Assembly: GCA_945935945.1 (NCBI GenBank)
Contig: CAMESA010000043.1
Span: 1-7,364, forward strand
Source of the DNA: an uncultured Mollicutes bacterium
GTDB lineage: Bacteria; Bacillota_I; Bacilli_A; RFN20; CAG-826
DNA: 7,364 nucleotides
Direction: 5' to 3'
Part shown: piece by piece, positions 1 to 6,173 of the stretch
Layout: each line of letters begins with the position of its first letter
Position numbering within the stretch: the first letter of the stretch is position 1
Made by a program: the position numbers and the translations under genes
The notes under the pieces: generated by a model
Told to the model about the DNA's origin: nothing
What the model saw: the letters and a program-made list of their open reading frames with translations, nothing else
Database searches by the model: none

Positions 1-1393
1 ACAAACTGAAATTTTAAAAGGCGCAAAAAACGGTGAAATCAATCTAATAATTGGCACCCACAAAGCTCTTGGAAATAAATTGGAATTCAAAGATTTGGGC
101 TTATTAATTATCGACGAAGAGCAAAGATTTGGCGTTGAACAAAAAGAAAAAATAAAAGAAAAATATAAAAATATTGATTGCTTGACGCTAAGTGCAACGC
201 CGATTCCAAGAACTTTACAATCTAGCTTAATCGGATTAAAAAATATTTCAAAAATTGAAACGCCACCAAATGAAAGATTACCAATTCAAACATATGTAAT
301 AAATTATGATGAAGATGTTATTTCTGAACTGATAAAACGTGAACTTTCTCGTCGTGGTCAAATTTATTATGTTTATAACGACATTGATGGATTATATAAA
401 AAGCAAATTACGCTTCAAGCGATGGTTCCTGAAGCAAGAATAGGAATTATTCATGGAAAAATGGACAAGGAAGATGTTGATATCATAATGGATAGTTTTT
501 ATGAGGGTGAAATCGACTTGCTTTTGTCTACTACAATTATCGAAAATGGCATCGATGTCAGAAACGCAAATTTGTTACTTATTGAAAACGCAGACAAGTT
601 TGGACTTGCTCAACTTTATCAAATCAAAGGAAGAGTTGGACGTGGTGATAAAATCGCTTATGCTTATTTAATGATTAGACCAAATAAAGAAATTACTCCT
701 CAATCTAAAAAAAGATTAAAAGCAATCCAAGATTTTACTGAACTAGGAAGCGGATATAAAATCGCTCAAAGAGATTTACTTATTCGTGGGGCAGGAGATA
801 TTTTAGGAAAAGAACAAGCTGGCTTTATCGATGAAGTTGGAATTGATTTGTATATCAGGTTGCTCAATGAAACAATTAAAGAAAAAGAAGGAAAAGCACC
901 AAAAATCAATCAAAAACCAATTAAAAGTTTACAATCAATCGATGCATATATCCCACAAACTTTTGCAGAAAATGACAATAAAATAGAAATTTATCAAAAA
1001 ATTATTTCTATAAATAATGTTGATGAATTAAATAAATATCAAGAAGTTTTGACTGATCAATATGGGAAATTACCAAATAATGTTGAACTTTTGTTTAAAA
1101 AACGTGAAATTGATATTTATTTTGCAGGCGACCCATTTGATTCGTACAATGATTACAAAGATAGAATTGATATAAAATTAAATACTGATTTTTCAAGTAT
1201 TAACGGAATTGGTTCTACTTTATTTACGGCTTTAATTATATATATAAATAAAATAAAAGTTTCGTATCGAGAAAAGCAAATTAATATCTCAGTTTTAAAA
1301 ATTTCAGATTGGCTTGAGACATTAATTAAAGTACTTTCAATTATTACAAGAGTAGAAAATGAAGTAAAAGGGGCTAAAATTTATGAGGATTGA
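1..1393 (+). CDS. mfd: Transcription-repair coupling factor Mfd, C-terminal part (5' truncated by window)
   Basis: Mfd is a cytoplasmic DNA translocase that pushes stalled RNA polymerase off DNA and recruits UvrA to the lesion. The reading frame is open from base 2, so 463 residues are visible, about the last 40% of a protein usually near 1,150 residues. Numbering from base 2, the helicase signatures run in order: GTHKAL (18-23), the Walker B motif DEEQRFGV (38-45), LSATPIPRTL (63-72), the HGKM segment (about 151-154), TTIIENGID (177-185) and QIKGRVGRG (207-215). The RecG-like TRG translocation region follows, with a GSGYKIAQRDLLIRGAGDILG-type segment (about 249-269). The last 130 or so residues match the position of the Mfd D7 domain but are poorly conserved. 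RecG shares the helicase core, but its C-terminus is shorter and lacks D7. The TTG at 80 is an internal leucine, not a start. The gene ends in tandem stops, TGA then TAA, and overlaps rqcP by 11 nt. Confidence 0.95.
   Translation, partial: QTEILKGAKNGEINLIIGTHKALGNKLEFKDLGLLIIDEEQRFGVEQKEKIKEKYKNIDCLTLSATPIPRTLQSSLIGLKNISKIETPPNERLPIQTYVINYDEDVISELIKRELSRRGQIYYVYNDIDGLYKKQITLQAMVPEARIGIIHGKMDKEDVDIIMDSFYEGEIDLLLSTTIIENGIDVRNANLLLIENADKFGLAQLYQIKGRVGRGDKIAYAYLMIRPNKEITPQSKKRLKAIQDFTELGSGYKIAQRDLLIRGAGDILGKEQAGFIDEVGIDLYIRLLNETIKEKEGKAPKINQKPIKSLQSIDAYIPQTFAENDNKIEIYQKIISINNVDELNKYQEVLTDQYGKLPNNVELLFKKREIDIYFAGDPFDSYNDYKDRIDIKLNTDFSSINGIGSTLFTALIIYINKIKVSYREKQINISVLKISDWLETLIKVLSIITRVENEVKGAKIYED
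1366..1373 (+). promoter_or_regulatory. Ribosome binding site of rqcP inside the mfd 3' end
   Basis: AAAAGGGG lies 9 nt before the ATG at 1383, within the last codons of mfd. Its presence supports that start and shows that rqcP is translated from an mRNA that also covers mfd. Confidence 0.6.
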
Positions 1394-1667
1394 TAAATAT
1401 TTAAAAGTAACTAGATTAATAAAACGCAGAACAGTTGCAAAAGAACTTCTAGATAGAGGAATGTTTTTGATAAACGATAGAGTTGCAAAACCAAGTAGCG
1501 AAGTTAATGTTGGTGATGTAATTTTTTTACCTTTAGGAAGACACAAATTAACTGTAAGAGTATTAAAAATTGTTGATCATGCAACAAAAGATAATGCACA
1601 CGACCTTTATGAAGTAGTTAAAGATGAAATTGTTAAAGAATTTAGAGACGAACCTCAAGAAGAATAA
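1383..1667 (+). CDS. rqcP: RqcP (YabO-type) S4-domain protein of ribosome quality control
   Basis: RqcP is a small RNA-binding protein. In Bacillus it binds the obstructed 50S subunit next to RqcH and helps the processive addition of C-terminal alanine tails that mark stalled nascent chains for degradation. The 94-residue product is the family's usual size (B. subtilis YabO is about 86). An S4 fold fills residues 1-50: MRIDKYLKVTRLIKRRT at the N-terminus, then LLDRG (22-26), a FLIND loop and VNVGD (about 41-45). The basic cluster R11-K14-R15-R16 is the expected RNA-contacting face. The C-terminal 20 residues are rich in D, E and K. HslR (Hsp15) is the closest alternative, but the N-terminal sequence and the neighbourhood between mfd and tilS match YabO. 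The gene overlaps mfd by 11 nt and tilS by 44 nt. Its partner gene rqcH is not in the window. Confidence 0.93.
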   Translation: MRIDKYLKVTRLIKRRTVAKELLDRGMFLINDRVAKPSSEVNVGDVIFLPLGRHKLTVRVLKIVDHATKDNAHDLYEVVKDEIVKEFRDEPQEE

Positions 1668-2844
1668 AAAATATTTGCTCGCATGCAGTTTTGGGCCTGA
1701 CTCAATGGCTCTTTTTCATTATTTAGTTATAAATAAATTCGATTTTGAAATTGTTCATGTTAATTATCATATTTTAGATCAAGCTGACGATGATGAAAAA
1801 GGGATTAAAGAAGAGGCAAAAAAATATGGAATCAAAGTCCATGTGCTTTCAACGCACATGCCAGAAGGCGTAAATGAAGAATCTTGGGCTAGAGATATTC
1901 GCTATAATTATTTCTCAGAAATGGGCTACAAATTAGGAATTTTTGATGTACTTGTTGCACATAATAAAGGCGACTTAATTGAGACTTATTTATTACAAAA
2001 AGAAAGAGGTACACATTTATTTTATGGTCTAAAAGAAGTTAATAGATACAAAGAAGTTAACATTATTCGTCCACTATTAAATTACACAAAAAATGAATTG
2101 TTAGACTATTGCATAGAAAACAAAATTCCTTTTTCAATTGATCCCTCAAATGATGATGTCAAGTTTAGAAGAAATCTGTTTCGAAAGAAATTACGAAATT
2201 ATTCTGAATCTGAACTAGATAACTTTTTAAAAGAAATTGAAGAAAATAATCGAGTTCTGCAGGGTTTTTTAGAAAAATGTGATAAATTTATCTTTAAAAA
2301 CGAATTCAAATCTGATAAAATATTTTTTGAAACTATTAGTATTAAACAGTTTCAAATTCTATTGATTTATTTTTTAAAAGAAAACAATTTTTTCAAAGAA
2401 ATTTCATATAATCATGCAGAAGATCTGCTTATGAAATTCAGGAGTAACAAGAATTTTGTTATTCCAATTGATAATTATTTTGATTTATATTTCGAATACG
2501 GAATTATTGGCATATATAAAAAACCAGAAAGTTATTTTTATCGCTTAGATGAGTTACCAAAAAGTAACTTCATTATCGATAAAAATAATCCACTATTTAA
2601 TGAACTTAAATTAGATGGAACATGTTATATTGCCCCAGCTTATCTTGGTGAAACTTACACTCATAAAAATATGACTATGAGAATAAATAGAGAGTTTATA
2701 TCTTGGAAATTACCTTTACATTTAAGAAAAGTTTGGCCAGCAATTTACAACAAAGAAAACAAGATAGTTTATCTTCCAAGATATCGTGAAAAAAACTACA
2801 AAAAATCAAATCTACTATCTTTCGATATAAAAAATCTTTTGTAG
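1624..2844 (+). CDS. tilS: tRNA(Ile)-lysidine synthetase TilS
   Basis: TilS uses ATP to join lysine to C34 of tRNA-Ile(CAU), making lysidine, so that the tRNA reads AUA and is charged with isoleucine instead of methionine. The product has 406 residues, against about 430-470 in E. coli and B. subtilis. The N-terminal PP-loop ATPase domain carries SFGPDSMAL (22-30), HVNYH (45-49), ARDIRY (89-94), the AHNKGDLIET segment (112-121), RPLLNYTKNEL (149-159) and RRNLFRKKLR (182-191). A divergent middle follows, and residues 355-390 match the TilS C-terminal domain (ISWKLPLHLRKVWPAI type). Two core motifs depart from the family form: SGGxDS is SFGPDS, and AHHxDD is AHNKGD. The ATG at 1624 is the first in frame after a TAG and leaves 17 residues before the first beta strand, as expected. 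It lies 44 nt inside rqcP without a clear ribosome binding site, so translation is probably coupled. Confidence 0.92.
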   Translation: MKLLKNLETNLKKNKKYLLACSFGPDSMALFHYLVINKFDFEIVHVNYHILDQADDDEKGIKEEAKKYGIKVHVLSTHMPEGVNEESWARDIRYNYFSEMGYKLGIFDVLVAHNKGDLIETYLLQKERGTHLFYGLKEVNRYKEVNIIRPLLNYTKNELLDYCIENKIPFSIDPSNDDVKFRRNLFRKKLRNYSESELDNFLKEIEENNRVLQGFLEKCDKFIFKNEFKSDKIFFETISIKQFQILLIYFLKENNFFKEISYNHAEDLLMKFRSNKNFVIPIDNYFDLYFEYGIIGIYKKPESYFYRLDELPKSNFIIDKNNPLFNELKLDGTCYIAPAYLGETYTHKNMTMRINREFISWKLPLHLRKVWPAIYNKENKIVYLPRYREKNYKKSNLLSFDIKNLL

Positions 2845-2856
2845 AAAGCGTTTCAC

Positions 2857-2884
2857 TTTACAATTTAGGTTAACTATTTATTAT
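2857..2884 (+). promoter_or_regulatory. Candidate sigma-A promoter upstream of ftsH
   Basis: TTTACA (2857-2862) and TATTAT (2879-2884) are separated by 16 nt just after the tilS stop. This is the best -35/-10 pair in the intergenic region, matching the consensus at five of six bases in each box. Chance matches are common in DNA this A+T-rich, so the call rests mainly on position. A start near 2891 would give a leader of about 98 nt before ftsH. Confidence 0.4.
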
Positions 2885-2913
2885 TATAGTAATTCAAAAT
2901 TTTATTCGTTAAA

Positions 2914-2932
2914 TGCTTTATATAATAAAGCA
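2914..2932 (+). promoter_or_regulatory. 19-bp palindrome with embedded TATAAT upstream of ftsH
   Basis: Two perfect 8-bp arms, TGCTTTAT and ATAAAGCA, flank a 3-nt centre, ATA. A consensus -10 box, TATAAT (2921-2926), lies inside, but no good -35 sits 16-18 nt upstream of it. The site lies 56 nt before the ftsH start. It could be an operator covering a promoter, an operator downstream of the promoter at 2857-2884, or a weak hairpin in the leader. It is not followed by a T-run, so an intrinsic terminator is unlikely. It does not match the CIRCE (HrcA) or CtsR operator consensus. Confidence 0.4.
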
Positions 2933-2975
2933 ATTATCATAAAATATTGAAAACTCAAATCTTAAATTACTCGTT

Positions 2976-2981
2976 AGGAGG
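2976..2981 (+). promoter_or_regulatory. Strong ribosome binding site deciding the ftsH start
   Basis: AGGAGG, a perfect anti-16S match, ends 7 nt before the ATG at 2989. An in-frame TTG at 2947 would add 14 residues but has no such site and would put this one inside the coding sequence, so 2989 is the start. Confidence 0.9.
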
Positions 2982-2988
2982 TCAAAGA

Positions 2989-5136
2989 ATGGATAGAAAA
3001 AATCAAAAATCAAGATGGAGTACTTTGCTTGGTAGCATTGCTGTTTTAGCTATCAGCGCTTTTGTCATTTATTTTGTTTTTAACATGTTTAACCAAAACA
3101 AATATACACGAATTTCTTCAAGTGAAATGGTTAGATATGTAACAAATGAAGATGATGAATATGATATTTTGAATGCAGAATGGCAGAAAAATGGTTCTGG
3201 CATATCTTTAAACGTGCAACTTTACAACAAAACAAACGGAACAACTAGTACTTATTCTTCTGAATTCATCGATGACGATTGGAATTCAAAATATGTTTAT
3301 ACATTTCAAGAAGCTGTTCCACCAGCTGCTGCAGTTACTAAGGAATGCAATTCTCTTGGAGACTACATTATTACAGCAGTTAATAATAATAAAGGAAAAG
3401 CTGAATATTCTGACCCTAAATTTACTGGTCAATTCACGGCAAATGGATATCAATATCAAGAAAATCCATTTTTAGCATGGTTACCAACACTTTTATCAGT
3501 TGGTGTAATTATTATCATTTCAGTTCTTTTCTTTAAAATGCTTTCAAATTCTGCAGGTGGCGCAAATTCTGCTTTAGAATTTACAAAATCTAGAGCAAGA
3601 AGAATTGATGATTCAAAAGTCAAATTCAAAGATGTTGCTGGCTGCGATGAAGAAAAAGCAGAAATGATGGAATTAGTCGATTATCTAAAAAATCCTAAAA
3701 AATACACAAAATGTGGTGCAAAATTACCAAAAGGCTTCCTTTTAGTTGGTCCTCCAGGCACAGGTAAAACTTTATTAGCAAAAGCAGTTGCAGGAGAAGT
3801 TGGCGCTCCATTTTTCTCAATCTCTGGTGCTGATTTCGTTGAAATGTTTGTCGGTGCTGGTGCTGGTAGAGTCAGAGATCTTTTCAAAACTGCAAAACAA
3901 AACGCACCTTGCGTAGTTTTTATTGATGAAATCGATGCTGTTGGAAGACAAAGAGGTGCTGGTTTAGGCGGAGGAAACGATGAAAGAGAGCAAACTCTTA
4001 ACCAATTACTCGTCGAACTTGATGGATTTGAAGAAAATTCAGGCATAATTGTCATCGCTGCAACAAATAGAGCTGATGTTCTTGACCCTGCTTTATTAAG
4101 AGCTGGTCGTTTTGATAGACAAATTACTGTTAATTTACCAAATAAAGAAGGTAGAGAAGCTATTTTTAAAGTTCACGCACAAAATAAAAAGTTATCACCA
4201 GATATTAATTTTGGTCAATTAGCAAAAAGAACTGTTGGTTTTTCTGGCGCTGATATTGCAAATATTTTAAATGAAGCTGCAATTTTAGCTGTTAGAGGAA
4301 ATCGTGAAGAAATTTCGCTTGCTGATATTGATGAAGCAATCGATAGAAGAATTGCTGGCCCTGCAAAATCTAACAAGGGAATGAATGAAAGAGAAAGAAG
4401 ACAAGTTGCATACCATGAAGCTGGACATGCAATTATTGGTTTAACATTACCTAATGCTGATAAAGTTAGAAAAATTACAATTATTCCACGTGGTCAAACT
4501 GGCGGACATGTTTTAATGGGTCCTGAAGATGACAGATATTTGCTCACAAAGAATGAATTAATTGCTGAAATCACTGGTTTATTAGGCGGAAGAAGTAGTG
4601 AAGAAGTATTCTTCCAAGATGTTTCAACTGGTGCAAGTAACGATATTGAAAGAGCAACTCAAATCGCAAGAAGCATGGTTGTTGAATATGGTATGTCAAG
4701 ACTTGGACCTATTCAATATGAGAAAAATAGCGGAAGCGTTTTCCTTGGTAGAGATTATGGCAATGCTCAAAAGAATTTTTCACTTGCGGTTGCAGATGAA
4801 ATTGATAAAGAAGTTAGAAAAATTGTTGAAGGTGCTCATAGCGAAGCAATTAAAATCATTACTGAACGTAAAGATGATGTAATTTTAATTGCTGAAACTT
4901 TATTACAACATGAAACTATCAACGAAGAAGAAATCTCATACCTTCTTGAACATAGAAAATTGCCAGAAGAAACAGTTTCTCAAAGACAAGCAGCATCTCA
5001 AGCTAGTTTCCATTCAGATAATAGCGAAACTAATGTCACAAACACTGAGGAACAAATCCACATTGAAACTCCATCTGAAGAAAAAGAGATTATAATTCCA
5101 GATGATACAAATAGTGACGGCAATACAGGAAATTAA
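2989..5136 (+). CDS. ftsH: ATP-dependent zinc metalloprotease FtsH
   Basis: FtsH is a membrane-anchored hexameric AAA+ protease that unfolds and degrades misassembled membrane proteins and some short-lived cytosolic regulators. The 715-residue product has a short basic N-terminus, a membrane segment at about 11-34, an extracytoplasmic domain at 36-160, a second membrane segment at 162-184, then the cytosolic AAA+ and M41 peptidase domains. Visible motifs are Walker A GPPGTGKT (254-261), pore loop MFVG (286-289), Walker B VVFIDEID (309-316), the second region of homology DPALLRAGRFDRQ (366-378), the zinc site HEAGH (476-480) and the third zinc ligand D552 in TGASNDIERA. The extracytoplasmic domain, about 125 residues, is longer than E. 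coli's (about 70). The last 50 residues are acidic, S/T/N-rich and probably disordered. The pore loop reads GAGAGR where GVGASR is usual, and LRAGR replaces LRPGR. All catalytic residues are present. Confidence 0.98.
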   Translation: MDRKNQKSRWSTLLGSIAVLAISAFVIYFVFNMFNQNKYTRISSSEMVRYVTNEDDEYDILNAEWQKNGSGISLNVQLYNKTNGTTSTYSSEFIDDDWNSKYVYTFQEAVPPAAAVTKECNSLGDYIITAVNNNKGKAEYSDPKFTGQFTANGYQYQENPFLAWLPTLLSVGVIIIISVLFFKMLSNSAGGANSALEFTKSRARRIDDSKVKFKDVAGCDEEKAEMMELVDYLKNPKKYTKCGAKLPKGFLLVGPPGTGKTLLAKAVAGEVGAPFFSISGADFVEMFVGAGAGRVRDLFKTAKQNAPCVVFIDEIDAVGRQRGAGLGGGNDEREQTLNQLLVELDGFEENSGIIVIAATNRADVLDPALLRAGRFDRQITVNLPNKEGREAIFKVHAQNKKLSPDINFGQLAKRTVGFSGADIANILNEAAILAVRGNREEISLADIDEAIDRRIAGPAKSNKGMNERERRQVAYHEAGHAIIGLTLPNADKVRKITIIPRGQTGGHVLMGPEDDRYLLTKNELIAEITGLLGGRSSEEVFFQDVSTGASNDIERATQIARSMVVEYGMSRLGPIQYEKNSGSVFLGRDYGNAQKNFSLAVADEIDKEVRKIVEGAHSEAIKIITERKDDVILIAETLLQHETINEEEISYLLEHRKLPEETVSQRQAASQASFHSDNSETNVTNTEEQIHIETPSEEKEIIIPDDTNSDGNTGN

Positions 5137-6125
5137 TGTCGTTTTATATTAAAGATTTAGAAATTAAAAAGAGTGTTATTCTTGCTCCAATGGCAGGAAT
5201 AACATCTTTTTCTTATAGGAAATTTCTTTCTGAATTTGGCGTTGGAGCTACATATAGCGAAATGATTTCAGATTGTGGTCTCATTTATAACAATAAAAAA
5301 ACCATCGAGATGATGAAAAATGACCCAAATTATAACAGACCTTATGGAATCCAACTTTTTGGTGGAAGTAAAGAATCTTTGCTTAAAGGTCTTGAAGTTA
5401 TTGAGAACTCAAATATTGAATACGATTTTCTAGATTTAAATCTTGCGTGTCCTGTTCCTAAAGTTACTAAAGGAAATGGCGGATCTAAATGGTTAACAAA
5501 ACTTGATGAAATGTATGAAATGGTCAAAGCGGTTGTCGAAAAATCCAAAAAACCAGTTACTGCCAAAGTTCGTCTTGGTTGGAAAAGTGTTGATATTGAA
5601 AAAATATGTGTCCTTTTAGAAAAAGCAGGAGTTTCTTTTATTGCAATTCATGCTCGTACAAAAGAAGAATTATATTCTGGAAAACCACACTTTGAAGAAT
5701 TAAAAAATATAAGAGATTTAATTCAAATTCCTTTTGGTGTAAGTGGAAATATTTTTAGTGTAAATGATGCACTAAATGCACTAAAAATTACAAGAGCAGA
5801 TGCAGTTTTAATTGCAAGAGGCGGAATCGGGAATCCAAATTTAATTAAAAATATTAATTTAGCTTTAGAGAACAAAGAATATGATGAAAATGTCACTTTT
5901 GAAGAACAAAAACAATATTTATATAGATTTATGGAATATTTAAAAGAAGAAAAAGGAGAATTTACAGCGGTTTCTTTATTAAAAGGGCTTGCTCCAAAAT
6001 TCTTTAACTTTAACTTTCCGTTTATTAAAGAATTACGTTCTAACTTATCTCAAAAAATATCCTCATACAGTGATATATATAATAGGATAAGAGAATATGA
6101 AGAAAAATACTTACAAACTAATTAA
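5136..6125 (+). CDS. dusB: tRNA-dihydrouridine synthase (DusB-like)
   Basis: This flavoenzyme reduces uridines in the tRNA D-loop to dihydrouridine using FMN and NADPH. The 329-residue product has the usual length. An FMN-binding TIM barrel spans about 1-240: APMAGITSFSYRKF (17-30), QLFGG (73-77), DLNLACPVPKVTKG (100-113) with the catalytic cysteine C105, KVRLGW (144-149), HART (172-175), GVSGNI (201-206) and the phosphate-binding ARGGIGNP (227-234). A helical tRNA-binding domain covers about 245-329. The cysteine lies in ACP where GCP is typical. The ATG shares its first base with the ftsH stop (TAATG) and is preceded by AGGA (5127-5130), so it is translated with ftsH. A dus gene next to ftsH or lysS is common in Firmicutes. 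The subgroup (DusB against other Dus) is inferred from context. Mollicutes DusB is reported to modify several D-loop positions; whether this one does cannot be read from the sequence. Confidence 0.93.
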   Translation: MSFYIKDLEIKKSVILAPMAGITSFSYRKFLSEFGVGATYSEMISDCGLIYNNKKTIEMMKNDPNYNRPYGIQLFGGSKESLLKGLEVIENSNIEYDFLDLNLACPVPKVTKGNGGSKWLTKLDEMYEMVKAVVEKSKKPVTAKVRLGWKSVDIEKICVLLEKAGVSFIAIHARTKEELYSGKPHFEELKNIRDLIQIPFGVSGNIFSVNDALNALKITRADAVLIARGGIGNPNLIKNINLALENKEYDENVTFEEQKQYLYRFMEYLKEEKGEFTAVSLLKGLAPKFFNFNFPFIKELRSNLSQKISSYSDIYNRIREYEEKYLQTN

Positions 6126-6143
6126 AAAGTAAATGAAAAGTTG

Positions 6144-6149
6144 TATAAT
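6144..6149 (+). promoter_or_regulatory. Candidate -10 box upstream of lysS
   Basis: A perfect TATAAT lies in the 48-nt dusB-lysS gap. The matching -35 region is poor: ATTAAA or TTAAAA, overlapping the dusB stop at 16-17 nt spacing. A start near 6156 would give lysS a leader of only about 18 nt carrying its ribosome binding site. It may be a weak internal promoter, or lysS may be read through from dusB. Confidence 0.35.
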
Positions 6150-6160
6150 TAATTGATTTT

Positions 6161-6168
6161 AGTGAGGA
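6161..6168 (+). promoter_or_regulatory. Ribosome binding site of lysS
   Basis: AGTGAGGA, containing GAGG, ends 5 nt before the ATG at 6174. It fixes that codon as the start of a gene whose stop lies outside the window. Confidence 0.75.
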
Positions 6169-6173
6169 ATATT

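Noticed and set aside
80..82. TTG at 80 as the start of a short helicase gene
   Set aside because: The upstream frame is open to the window edge and encodes the conserved GTHKAL motif, so this is an internal leucine of Mfd.
2844..2856. GAAAGCGTTTCAC resembling a catabolite-responsive (cre) site
   Set aside because: It lacks the leading T and is one base short on the right arm compared with the 14-nt consensus, so the match breaks down after the central CG.
2980..2986. GGTCAAA heptad overlapping the ftsH ribosome binding site, as in CtsR operators
   Set aside because: CtsR sites need two tandem heptads 3 nt apart. Neither flank carries a second copy.
2947..2988. TTG at 2947 as an upstream ftsH start
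   Set aside because: It has no ribosome binding site, and the perfect AGGAGG at 2976-2981 points to ATG 2989, which gives a normal FtsH N-terminus.
3681..4055. Open frame on the - strand opposite ftsH (124 codons)
   Set aside because: It lies wholly antisense to the conserved AAA+ domain, has no ribosome binding site or recognisable domain, and is explained by the codon pattern of ftsH. The same holds for the - strand frames at 1337-1546, 5342-5566 and 6473-6670 and the + frames at 3272-3475, 4598-4882 and 4889-5095.
6126..6173. T-box or other leader riboswitch before lysS
   Set aside because: The gap is only 48 nt and has no hairpins or terminator, far too short for such an element.
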